DNA of 64,000 nt, from positions 1,302,001-1,366,000 of the forward strand of contig JAMWFC010000032.1 in the NCBI GenBank assembly GCA_027475525.1. The letters run 5' to 3'. A program made the position numbers and the translations under genes. The DNA is from Macrolepiota albuminosa. Its lineage: Eukaryota > Basidiomycota > Agaricomycetes > Agaricales > Agaricaceae. Shown here one piece after another: positions 45,136 through 56,667 of the stretch; position 1 is the stretch's first letter; the number at the start of each line of letters is the position of its first letter. Under the pieces are notes generated by a model. That model had not been told where the DNA came from and made no database searches. It was given only the letters and a program-made list of their open reading frames with translations.

Positions 45136-48100
45136 ATACACCCCTCAACGCTCCAGGATGCAAGGCGGGACTTCCAGTCCGCCAAGTACACCGAGAAGTT
45201 GGGAGTACAAGGGTTCTATGATACCCTTAATGACCATGCCCAGAACATGGCAGTATACCCGGACGGGTATACAATGCTCGAAACGTTCTTGGATGGCATT
45301 CCAGCGGATATGCGCCGCTATTTGATACGTGAGGACGGATTGTCCCCAGAAGTCAACGATGTGGAAGAATTTGTGGCATATGCCATCCGGTATGAGCAGT
45401 CTCTGAAGACTGCTAACCACTACAAACATCGGAGTGGACACAAAGGGGGACCCAGGCGACTACCGCCTGGTGGGACACCCTCACGGGGTCAGCATGTGGG
45501 GACCTTCCTGGCCAAAAAGACCGATTTGGACCGTGACTGCAACACGCGGTTTGTTGTATGCAGAACCCCTGCTGCGAACCGAGGGCGGAGCCGCCCACGC
45601 CCAGAGCGGGCGCCGGACGGCGAACGTCCTAAACCAAGGCCGGACTTCAAGCCGGCCAACCCACCGGGGCAGTCGGGGACTTGTTTTGCGTGTGGCCAAC
45701 CAGGCCACTACGCTACCAACTGCCCTGCGAAGCCAGGACCCCCGAGGAAGGGGTATACACCCCGCACCCACCTTCGAGCTGCACATACTGCAGCCGCGAG
45801 TGGGAGTGATGGAGACGTATCTGCCGAGTCTGAGGCGGAGCACCCCACAAACGACCAGGAGCCCCCAGAGGAGGCATTGGGTGCCGAGCCCGAGAGTGTG
45901 GTCGTGGAGGGGGAGGAGTACGTCACAGTCAACGTATATGACAACGTCTACGACAATGAGTATTACAGTCATGACAGCGACTCAGAGTGCCTAGCGGCGA
46001 TGACGGATTGGCCGTCCACAAATGATCCCAAACAGAATAACGTAGTTCGGATGAAGAAGGTGACCCTTCGTCGTGCAGAGGGCACTTTGCAGCGCCCAAC
46101 ATTGAAACGAGCAGACAAGGAGTGCCTGGTCTCGTATGTGGACGTAGACGGCCACAAGGCATGGACCCTATGGGACTCTGGGAGTACCACATCAGGCATA
46201 ACACCCCAGTTCGCCCATGTGTACGGAATATCCATGCAGGAGTTGGATACGCCATTGGCGTTACAGCTGGGCACCGTAGGGAGCCGAGCCATGGTGCAGT
46301 ATGGGACAAATGTGAATGTCCAAACGCCGGGCTCATGTAGCCAGGAATACATGGATGTAGCGAACTTCGATCGCTACGATATGATACTGGGAACGCCATT
46401 CATGCGGCGTAACAAAGTCATACTAGACTTTGACCAATGTCAGGTACTAGTGAATGGGAAAGTGATCCCAGCCGAACAAGCTACAGCAGACGACACTGAT
46501 AATCGTCTGCGACGTCATCGCACTATGGAGAAACGCAAGGACTCTCCATGACTTGGCCGGCGCAGAGTGCCAGCCATGGAGGATGTGGAGGAGGAAGTGC
46601 AGGCTATGCCTGGACTGAGCGCAGACCACAACGTGGTAATGATGAGCGAGGAGGAGTATCAAGCCTCCAAGAGGAGCAATGAGCGAATAATCGCTCCTGA
46701 GATTCGAGGCGCAAGGCCTCCAGACAAACGCCATTGAAAGGCGAGACGACGGGAGGACTCAGTGGATGTATGTCCACCTACGTCCTCACGAGTCAAGTTG
46801 GAAGACTTGAAAGACAGCATCCGAGAGGCGGAAGCCTCAGTAGAGGGGGACACACGGTCCCTATGGGAGCGACCAGCTCCCCTGCCGGAGTACGACTGGG
46901 CATACGACCCCCAAATGCCGCAAGAGTGGAACGAGCTGGTGGCAGCCACGTGTGCGCGAAATGCGCACCAGAGACGGATGACCGTCAAACCAGCGTATCG
47001 CCAGCCAGCCCCGGACAAGGTATCCATAGCGTACTCGCTTGTACATGAAGGAAGAAGCCTCGTGGCTTATAAGACAGCGGCAGCGGGTGCTCCGCTGAGA
47101 CTACATATACCTGATGACAGTGTCAATCAGGTGCTTGCAATGCGCGAGCAGTATGCACCGCCGCCTCGGCCACCCTCAGAGACGGTGGAAGTACTTCCCC
47201 CGGTGCGTATGAAGGGGAAGCAGAAGGCGACAAGCCTTTGTGAGGAAGATATTCCTCGGTTGCGTCAGCAATGGCAAGAAGAATTTGCCAACATGGTCAA
47301 TGGGACCAAGGAGGAGCTCCCGCCGTGGCGGGAGGTGAACCATGAGATTAATCTCATAGACGAGAACAAGCAGTATAAGTACCACTTGCCGCGCTGTCCG
47401 CGCGCCCTCCAGGAGCAACTACGCGATAAGACTAATCGCTATTTGAATGCTCAATGGTGGTCCCCATGCACCACCGCTCAAGCTGCACCGTTATTGTGCA
47501 TCCCGAAGAAGGATGGAACCCTTTGAACAGCTCTTGATGCGCGTCAGCACAATGACAATACCATAAAGGATGTAACTCCTTTACCAGATCAAGAGGTGAT
47601 CCGGGAAGACGTGGCTCGGGCAAAGTATCGCTCGAAGATTGACCTTACTGACGCCTACGAGCAGGTGCGCATTCGCACCGAGGACGTACCAAAGACCGTA
47701 TTTGCGTCGATCATGGGTACATTCACGAGCAATATAATGCAGATCGGAGACTGCAATGCTCCAGCAACTTTCCAGAGGCTAATGACCTCTATCTTCCGAG
47801 ACGTAATAGGACGGTTCATGCATGTCTACTTAGATGACATATTCATCTACTCGGATACTATGGAGGAGCATGAGCAGCACCTCAGAGTCGTATTCGAACG
47901 ACTGCGCAAGTACAAGTTGTACTTGAAGTGGAAAAAATGTGAGCTCTACGCTCAGAGTATAGACTGCCTAGGGCATGTCATAGACAAGCGGGGTATCCAC
48001 CCTGATCAGGACAAGCTCGATCGTATTCGGGAGTGGCGCACGCCCCGAAACTACAATGACATCCAACGATTTGTTGGCCTTGTCAACTACATATCGAGCT

Positions 48101-49833
48101 TCTTGCCTGATGTCACAGCCTATACTGGGCCACTTATGGCCATGACGCAGAACGGATCACCGTTCAATTGGAGGCCGTTGCACCAGCGGTGCTTCGAGAT
48201 GGTCAAACGGATCTGTACGAAGACTCCGGTGATTCGACCAATCGACCCTAGACGGGACGAGCCAATATGGCTCATTTGCGACGCGTCCAAGACAGGCGTC
48301 GGAGCCATGTACGGCCAGGGAAGCAGCTGGCAGACGTGCCGCCCAGCAGGGTTCATGTCGAAGAAGTTCACAACGGCCCAGCAAAACTATGCAGTGCACG
48401 AGCTGGAGACTCTTGCCATACTCGAGGCCCTCCTCAAGTGGGAGAATAAGCTGATGGGATACCCCATCCACATCATAACGGACCACAAGGCCCTTGAGTT
48501 CTTTAAAACTCAGGTGAACTTGTCGCCGTGCCAGCGACGGTGGATAGACTACATGTCGAGATACCAGTTCGACATCACCTATGTTAAAGGTGAACTCAAC
48601 AAAGTGGCAGACTGCTTGTTGCGCTACTTTGAGAGCGATGTAGTCGGGGAGGCTCACGAGCCTCATGAGTATGTGCAGGCAGACTGCCGCATAGACCCTG
48701 ATGGAGAGGATTTACCTCTCCACCGATACCAGGAGCTCAGGGAGCATGTCCTGGAAGTACACGCTATGCGTGATGATGAACGGAGGCGAAGCACTCGCCT
48801 CAGAGAGCAGCGTGAAGAACGGGACGTAGCCACCCAGTTGCTCAAGGAGCATGAAGCCGTGGACCCAGTGTCCACTAGGGAGCACGAGCACCACGATGTA
48901 CCCGTTACGCTTGCGGAGATGCTCGAAGGCGAATTGCCTTCATCCCAGCCTCCTAGCCTGGTCAATGACGACTTTCGGCAGGAGGTGGTGCAGGACTATG
49001 GCAATGATCCTCTCTTCGCCGAGATAATTGCCAATCCTGACGACCATCCTCGGTTCAGGCATGAGCCTGGTGGACTCATCACGACGGAGAACCGTCAAGG
49101 GGTGGCAGTGGTATGCCTCCCCCATACGCATACCATTGTTACACGGGTCTTGGACCAGGCCCATGCCCTGGTGGGGCACTTTGGTGCTGCCTGGACGCTG
49201 GGCTACATCCGGAGATGGTATTGGTGGCCACATATGGCCCAAGAAGTGACTAAGTTTTGCGCGTCATGCACAGCGTGTCAGAGGGCAAAGTTGCCCCCTG
49301 GATCCCCTCCCGGGAAGCTACACCAGCTACCTGTGCCGGTGAAACCCTGGGACTCAATCGGAATGGACTTCGTAGGTCCCTTTCCCGAGTCCAGAGGGTT
49401 CGATTACCTCTGGGTAGTCATATGCCGCATGACGAGCATGGTGCACCTCATACCGGTGCGAACTACGCTGATGGCTAAGGAGCTGTCGTGGATCTACCTG
49501 AGGGAGATCGTTAGGCTGCATGGGCTGCCTAGCACCATTGTGAGCGATCGTGACTCGAAGTTCACGTCTCAATGGTGGAGAGAACTCCACAAACTGCTAG
49601 GAGCGTGACTCCTCATGTCGACGTCCTTCCATCCTCAAACGGATGGGCAGACAGAGCGGGCTAACCACAGTATAGGTCAGATTTTGAGGGCAGTTGTTCG
49701 CCCTGACCAACGGGACTGGGTGGACTGGTGTCCACTCACCGAGTTCGCGATTAACGCGAGTATCTCGGATACCACAGGGTATGCGCCCTTTGAACTCAAC
49801 GGAGGGTACTTGCCCTCCATGCTGCACGAAGTT

Positions 49834-49987
49834 CGTGCTGATACGGTGGCTCACCGTGGAGTTGTCGAGTTTGCCAGGCAGGCCCTGGAGAACATCGCGG
49901 CAGCGCATGACGTGCTGATACGGTGGCTCACCGTGGAGTTGTCGAGTTTGCCAGGCAGGCCCTGAAGAACATCGCGGCAGCGCATGA
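49834..49987. repeat. 77-bp tandem duplication (likely assembly artefact)
   Basis: 49834-49910 repeated at 49911-49987 with one mismatch. Removing one copy restores the integrase frame. Confidence 0.88.
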
Positions 49988-50635
49988 CGCCATCATAGAG
50001 GCGCGAGTCTTCCAGGCAAAAAACGCCAATCACCGTAGGCGAGCGGACCCGCCAATAGCAGTAGGAGCGTTGGTCTACCTATCAACGCGTAATCTGAAGC
50101 TCCCAAAGGGACGGGCGAGTAAACTCTGCCCGAAATGGGTAGGCCCATACTGCGTCCTAGACGCAGAGCCAAGTACCTCCAACTACGTGTTGGAGCTGCC
50201 TCTGGCATTACAGGAACGACGCATCGTTCCTAAGTTTCATGTGTCGCTGTTGCGACCTTACAGCGCGTCTGACGATGTGCTGTTCCCTAACAGGGCAACC
50301 CCGGGCCCCTATGATTTTGGGGCTCGAGACAATGACGAATGGTTCGTCGAGTGCATAATTGGGCACCGGTGGACTGAGCGTAACACGCTCGAGTTTGAAG
50401 TACGATGGTCCCTGGGGGACACAACATGGGAGCCACACTCCCATTGCTCCAAGCTAGCGGCACTTGACCGTTATTTGGAGTTGAAGGGCGTTAAGCGCCC
50501 ACATCAATTAAGTAAGCGTGCCGGCGCTTAATTTGATCGGCAGTGCCAATCGCGGCTTGGCTGAGTTGGTCAGCAGCTGTGGCTGAAACACGTCTTAAAA
50601 GGCGAAATTTCTTTTTCGCTTTTTTTTCCCAACTA

Positions 50636-52850
50636 TGGACAGCATGCCCGTGGACTTGAGTGACCAGCAGCAGCAGCAGTTTGAGAGTACACCGTCGGTC
50701 TTACCGTCGGCTGAAGGGGGGGGCAGATGGCTCCCCCACTGACCCAAAATGCGCCCCAGTGGGGACAATCGCAACCAGCTGTGGGCTTCCCATAGCAGCA
50801 GCAACCACCAGCGGCGGGCTACCTGCCGCAGCAGCCGGTGATCAGTGGCTATCCACCACTTCAAACCATGCAGGGCAACTTCATGCCCCAGAACGCACCT
50901 GTGGGCGGCTATCAGCCCCAACAACCAGCACTGGGCGCTTATGCGCCACATCACACCGAGGGCCAATTCCAGCAACAGGCCTACGGGGGGCTAGTCAGCC
51001 CCCAAGCAGCGTCAGCATGGAGGCAGCTTGCCCCCGTACCGGCAACAGGGCAACTGGGGACACATCCTTTTCCCCAGTTTACCGCCCCGGCGCACTACCC
51101 TGGGATGGGTGGTGTGCCCGTAATGATGCCGTACCCCCCGGCTTGGATGGGGGCTTGGGGCGCAATGCCCCAGTACAGCGACTTGCATGAGTCGCAAGCC
51201 AAGGGAGGCCGGTCGATTTCCCTGTCGACCACAGCACCAATTGACAATCTAGAGGGACGCAAAGCATCCCTCGGGCAGGCCACCGCGGCCATCGAGAGTA
51301 CAGAAACTCTCAATACAGAACGGAGCATCAGTTCATCGGCTGATGCGCCGACGGAGAGCTTGGCCAAGCTCTCCTTGCTACAGCGGCTGGAAATGCCGCA
51401 CCAATCCGAGCCCAGCTCGGAAGAAGAGTCGCGTCCTCGACACGACAAAGGAAAAGCACGGGCTGTCGAGCCCACTCACAGCCAGGACTTAGTCCTGGCT
51501 ACCCTTCTCCAACGTCTGGGAGATAACGGGTACGATGTACCCGCAGAGTCATCATTCCTCCGCGATGCGGAGGCAGTCGTCCTCATCTGCCGGATGATGG
51601 ACGACATGGATCATATGCACGCTCAGCGCAAAACTGATCTCCTTGCCATTTCGGCCGCTCGTAAGCGGCAGACTACACCCCCGAGTCGGGACACCGACTC
51701 CAGCAAAAGGGCGCATCGGCAAGGAGTGGAGGACGCGCCCTCCCGCTCGATTAAGTTGAGCGTTGCTGCCCCCGGCTGGGAGGCCGGTCTAGGACGGGAC
51801 ATCCTCCCCTATGAAGATGTTCCTGCTCCAGCCGCCCCCCAGCTTATCCAGCGCCTCGCCAGCGGCGCGTCTGAGGTCGCGTCTTCGCAACCAGTATCCG
51901 TGGTATCCACCACGTACTCTGGGAAGCAGAGTTCCAGGGGCGTGAGCACACGCCCCATTGAGGCCAAGGCCTCACAACCCCAAAAGGATCGTCGGGGTAA
52001 GCAACTGGAAGGGCGCGCCTACGTCAACGTGCACTTCCCCGAGGATGCCCCGAAAGGGGCCCCAGGGGCTAACATCCCCTTTTTACCCGCTATACTGGTA
52101 GAGGGCCTGCCAGCCCGACTCCCGCGGTGTGTGTGGGCAATGGACCCACGATCTGAGAAGTCGGAGCCGGAGAGGCTGCCTTCCCCTCCCTCCGACGACG
52201 ATTGGTATGAGGAGCCTGAAGAGGCTCGTATGAAATCCCCAGTGCCGCACGAGACGGCGGCACAACGTATGGCGCGCGAACGGCGCAACAGCAATTGACG
52301 AGCCAAGATGGAGCGTCGGGCGCAGAACAGCGCCAAACAAGGGGCCGCCCTCCTTGAGGACGAAACCAGGCGCATCCCTGATGCGCTCGGTGTGGTGATC
52401 TACCGTGATCACACTATTGAGCGCCAGAACTCATTCTTTGGCGCGGGGTTGGCTCCCCAATTCTATTGGTCGCCAATGACCAATACCATCTTCGTCGGGC
52501 AAGAAGCCCGCGCAGCCAGGTCCTTTGAGGACGATAAACAGGGCAACGCCGCCGCGACGCCCCACAATAGTAAGGTGTACCAAGTTGCACCTCGCGGGTT
52601 TCCCCGCAGTCCTTGAGAAGTCCGCAGACTTCACGCACTGGTTAACAACCAGTTTACACCGCTTCGTCAGGGTCAGTTGGGCTACCTCTTGCTCAACGAA
52701 TTCAAGCGGGTGGCGCTCAACTGCCACCCTACGGCCTGAGACAGAGCTATGTCTCATTTACTCGACGAGGTCGAGTATAGGACTATCGCGGTACCCTTCG
52801 CGAGTCCAGAGGAGCAGGAGAACGTCCCGCGAATGATTGTGCCGTCGCGG
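50636..52850 (+). pseudogene. element C extra sense ORF downstream of pol
   Basis: Begins MDSMPVDLSDQQQQQFES about 100 nt after pol. One base is lost in an eight-G run at 50716-50723, and a TAG replaces an expected Gln codon (about 50791). From there one frame runs to the B2 insertion, crossing TGA at 52296, 52614 and 52738 (each a plausible CGA). The product would exceed 730 residues: an N-terminal Gln/Pro/Gly/Tyr-rich segment (50700-51180), a Ser-rich acidic middle, a short helical block (LATLLQRLGDNGYDVPAESS, 51497-51556), a basic region (AARKRQTTP) and a C-terminal region with MERRAQNSAKQGAALLEDE. No known domain is recognised. The spacer before it holds TTAAAAGG and a T-rich run that could be a separate promoter. 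Confidence 0.55.
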
Positions 52851-53919
52851 TGATAGGCTTCTACTCGGACTGAGCGCATCAAGGGACATTATAGGCCAAC
52901 CGACACTTGACGTACGCAGGACTCTGGCGACCAGTTGGGAGTATAGAGCAGCTCTAGCTCTGGCAAACTACTACAGGATTTAGAAATTTATCCTAACCCC
53001 TAGCTACCAAGCCTTCAGCACTCTCCTTTCACCTAGCCCAAGGACGAAGGAGGCTCATAACGTATAGCGCTAACACAACGGCAGGAGAGGACTATAACTA
53101 AACCCCGATCACTTCCAGAAGGAGCCAGCAGCAGGCGCTGCCATTAGACGAGGCACTTCAATCAAAAGTCTAAAGGGATCAATGACAGCGGCACCGGATA
53201 TACTTAAATCCGACATCTGGACCTGACAGGAACTAATACAATGAGTAGCGCTGACATTAGCGCTCACGGCGTCTGTCAAGGATTTTCCGACCATACCCCG
53301 GAACAGCCTGGCCAATCGGAGTTATAGAAAAGTGAGCAGACTCGTACAACTCTAAGTCAATATAGAGTCACCGCAGGTCGCCGTGGGTCATAACGCCGTT
53401 GGTCGCCGTCAGCCATGTGCACAAGGTCGCCGTTGACAGGTCGCCGTTAGAGTAAACCACGAGGAGAGGCGCTAGGAGGTAGCGCCGCAGATGGACTTGT
53501 ATCTTGGCAAACACGGTAGCGCACTGTATATAAAATAGCTACTTTTCATGTATATAACAACGAATTGTAACCCCTCGAGCAAACAGTTACACTCAGCGTT
53601 CAACTCGCGCTAGCCTCCTTTGACTTCGTCACTAAGTCGGGTGCTAGCTTTGTCTGTCTCGTCTTCATCGTTTACGGTGCCACCTACGGGCACAATACAC
53701 GGCGCTATTTGTCTTTTCTCCAATATCTTTGCCTAAACTACGACGCTTACCGTCTGCCAGGTAGCCCCCGAAGCGCTATAATCTAGCGCATCGTTTACTA
53801 CCTCCACTCGAGCACACCGGGACCCTGTCAGGACTCCTCACACCTACGCACGCCAAGCGCTGGAGACGGCGTTGTACTGCGTATACGTCCAGCGCATCCA
53901 ACCACAGTTGGTGTCATCA
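52851..53919 (+). repeat. B2 5' LTR
   Basis: 1069 bp, TGATAGGCTTCTACTCGG to GGTGTCATCA. A strong TATATAAAAT is at 53526-53535, with CA-rich sequence 25-30 nt downstream as a probable transcript start. Confidence 0.93.
53526..53535 (+). promoter_or_regulatory. TATA box of B LTR
   Basis: TATATAAAAT. The aligned motif is conserved in B1 (about 40982) and in the solo LTR (about 11910). Confidence 0.65.
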
Positions 53920-53922
53920 TTT

Positions 53923-53941
53923 TGGAGCCCACCGCGAGGGG
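53923..53941 (+). promoter_or_regulatory. B2 primer-binding site
   Basis: TGGAGCCCACCGCGAGGGG three bases after the LTR; TGG is complementary to a tRNA CCA end. This contrasts with the self-primed family A. Confidence 0.75.
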
Positions 53942-53998
53942 TTCTTCTGAGACAGAATTCCGCCGGAAACTCAAGCCCAGCGACAGCGCCGCCTCCTG

Positions 53999-56667
53999 TT
54001 GGAGAGCGCGTTTGAACCAAGTACCACCGACTCACCACACTTACCAGGCGCGCTACCGAGACAGACTTTGGATCAGGAGCTTGAGGCCGCCCCAGACAGC
54101 TTAGCCAAAAGCTTTTTCCCTTTTTCCCGACCATTTGAGTACTTAGCAGGCAAAAACCATACGCCGCTTACTCCTCTAGAAGAGTTATCTAGGTTATTAT
54201 CGCCAGAACCTAGCGACTCGGAGCTAACTGAGCCGGTACCTACGACATCGACGCCAAGTAACACGAGCACCACCACTCTTCCTACCTCGACAAACACACC
54301 TATTGGTATGGAGCAGCCAAACAATCAGCGCATGCCATCCCGAAACCACTTCTCGTCGCCAAAATGGGACGAGACGAAGCCTCGCGAACTAACGCAGTAC
54401 TTCAAAGAGTTGGAGTATCTGCTACGCGATTGCCGGGTGACCGACGATACACAAATGAAAGAATACGCCGCCAGATACGTCTCATACGACACAGCCGAAT
54501 CATGGACAGGGCTGAAGGAGTTCCAAGGACTTACTAGTGACGCACCACCTAGGCCTTTTACCTATGATGAATGGAAAAAGGCTATCGTTCATTTATATCC
54601 TGGCGCCGAAGAAGCTACGCGTTATATGGTAATGGAAATCCAGAAGCTAGTACAGGACACCTTCGCGGCTGGTATCTATACTTTAGGAGCGCTATCGACT
54701 TATTATCGTGATTTCCAGCGGATAGCGAGATGGCTGGTCCAAAATGGGAAGTTATATGGGAACGAGGAGCGCCGTTTGTTTCAACAAGGATTCCCGACTT
54801 CGTTATGGACTAAGATTGCGCGACGCTTGGAGATCATTATGCATGACCATCACCCCGAGGAACCATACGACATAGAAAAGGTCTTTGAGGCAGGAAAGTG
54901 GGTATTAAAGGGCACGGATACGGGTATACCATTACAGCGACCTGGGGCGGACCATGGAGGAATGGCACCCAAGACAGAGTCGCCAGCACCTAGCGCCGCC
55001 AATGACCGTAATGGGTACGTCAAGAAGGAGGATTTGGAGAATGCCGTTAACAATGCAGTCGCTAACGTCATGAATAAACTGGAAACCTTGATCTCGACTA
55101 GTCTTTTGGCGCCTAGAAACAACGTACTGACGGGACTTTGCCATTTTTGCGGCGAGGCAGGACATACCATGACCAGGGGTAGGTGCGCTATCCTTGAACA
55201 ATATCTGCGACAAGGGAAGGCGCGCCGGGGAATGGACGGGAAACTAGTCTTACCGGTAGGTGCGCTATCCTTGAACAATATCTGCGACAAGGGAAGGCGC
55301 GCCGGGGAATGGACGGGAAACTAGTCTTACCCTCAGGCGCTATCATTCCCCTATATCCCGAGCATAAGACGTTCCAGGGACGCATTGACGAGTGGCACCG
55401 TCGGAACCCTGGAAACTTAGCGACAGGCAACCTGAATAGCACGACGACAACAGAAGCGGAGGCGACTCCTCAACAAGCACTAATTCACGAGGTACTCCAG
55501 CTAAACGCTATCAGTGACCGACCCACGCTGTCCCGCGAGGAAAGGATTGAGACGCTAGAAAAGGAACTGAGGTCGCTAAAGAATCAGGTCTTCGATGGAG
55601 TGGAGATCAAAAAGGGCAAGCAGCCTTTAAAGGATTACAGACCGTCGGGCGCGACGACAGGCCCCGCCCCAACACCAGCCTCAACCTCTAGCACTAACGA
55701 CGAAGTACCAGAAGCCACCAAGACGCCGGTCGTTCCGGAACCACCGCTACATCCTTACGCTGGCCTAGGGGGCAACTACGCCCCGCCCCTAAATCGTAAC
55801 TTCGGAGCGCCAGATAAACCTACGGGGGGATATCGACCCACAGCGCCTATATATGATCTGGAAAAGTCGAAGTTAGTCTTTGATCGCATCATGCAAAGTC
55901 AGGTTACGCTATCGGTAGGAGAGTTATGCAGCGTGGCGCCAGACGTCAGGAACCAGATGCGTACCGCGGTTACCCCTCGATGAAACATAGCTAACAATGT
56001 AGCAACGGTGGACGAATGCGACGACGCGCTGCCGGGTTTCGCATATATAACTGAGACGGTAGCTCCGGAAACCAAGGAAGAGGTCGCACCACCTAAAGAA
56101 GCCACGTCCGTCAACCCGGTCGAAACCTACCTCAAATCGCTAAGATCTAGCGACGATCCCACCATCTTGACTGTAGCTCAAGACTCTCACGCGATTCGCT
56201 CAATTATGCTGACAGTTGATGGGAAAAGCGAAATAGAGTCTATCGTGGATAGCAGATCACAAATTATTTCAATGGCTGCCGACGTCGCTAACGAGCTGGG
56301 TATCATTTACGATCCAACAATCATTCTTAACATGCAGAGCGCTAACGGCACGATTGATCGATCCTTGGGGATGGCTCGGAACGTGCCATGTGCTATAGGC
56401 GATCTTACATTCTATCTACAAATTCACATACTTAGATCGCCTGCCTACGATTTATTATTAGGAAGGCCCTTCGATGTGCTAGCACGATCAGTGGTCAAAA
56501 CAACATCCGAGGAGGAAACGACGCTAACTATTAGTGACCCCAATTCTGGAGTTAGGAGAACGGTACCGACATTTCCCCGAGGGAGGTTCCAGAAGCCTGG
56601 ACCAAGAAAGCGACCTTACGTTAGCGACGACCCTTGCGAGTGTTTTCCGGCGCCATTGAGGAGATGA
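53999..56667 (+). pseudogene. B2 gag-protease
   Basis: Open from a non-ATG region (ESAFEPSTTDSP) with the first in-frame ATG at 54308 (MEQPNNQRMPSRN). A Gag helical domain follows (KYFKELEYLL-like, 54390-54900), then a zinc-knuckle-like CHFCGEAGH with a displaced last Cys (C-X2-C-X4-H-X6-C, about 55138-55188), a Pro-rich linker and the protease at about 56130-56500. The 77-bp duplication at 55178-55331 shifts the frame; collapsing it joins both parts. A TGA at 55981-55983 lies in frame. The protease catalytic triad reads IVDSRSQIISM with Arg in place of Gly (56248-56256), so this copy is likely inactive. It overlaps pol by 34 nt in the -1 frame. Confidence 0.8.
55178..55331. repeat. 77-bp tandem duplication (likely assembly artefact)
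   Basis: 55178-55254 repeated exactly at 55255-55331. Removing one copy restores the gag frame. Confidence 0.92.

Larger units (their letters stand above)
43163..50531 (+). pseudogene. element C gag-pro-pol polyprotein
   Basis: Starts MSNPIPAAPTDGG. Order: Gag, CCHC knuckle (CFACGQPGHYATNC, 45682-45723), protease (LWDSGSTTSGI, 46174 region; LGTPFMRRNKVILDF), RT (YLDD, 47827-47838), RNase H (ICDASKTGVGA, ITDHKALEFF), integrase (HALVGHFGAAWT, CASCTACQ, VSDRDSKFTSQWW), GPY module (KWVGPYCVLDAEPST) and a divergent chromodomain (about 50340-50480: FEVRWSLGDTTWEP). Five stops (43901, 46549, 46735, 47524, 49606) are all TGA at plausible Arg codons. The only frame changes are two 77-bp duplications (44982, 49834). 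Removing both leaves one frame with no Gag-Pol frameshift. It appears to be a single polyprotein damaged by CpG decay. Confidence 0.85.
42797..52850 (+). mobile_element. Ty3/Gypsy element C (3' end truncated by B2)
   Basis: 5' LTR, one continuous gag-pro-pol frame (43163-50531), then an extra sense ORF to the B2 insertion point. No 3' LTR is present. It is inserted into a Copia RT fragment. All in-frame stops seen in gag-pol are TGA. Confidence 0.8.

Noticed and set aside
43163..50531. UGA read as a sense codon, because all stops in element C gag-pol are TGA
   Set aside because: The stops sit where Arg is expected and match CGA in better copies, and CpG transitions are seen throughout. CpG decay explains them. 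The only UGA kept as possibly functional is the shared one between the A proteases.
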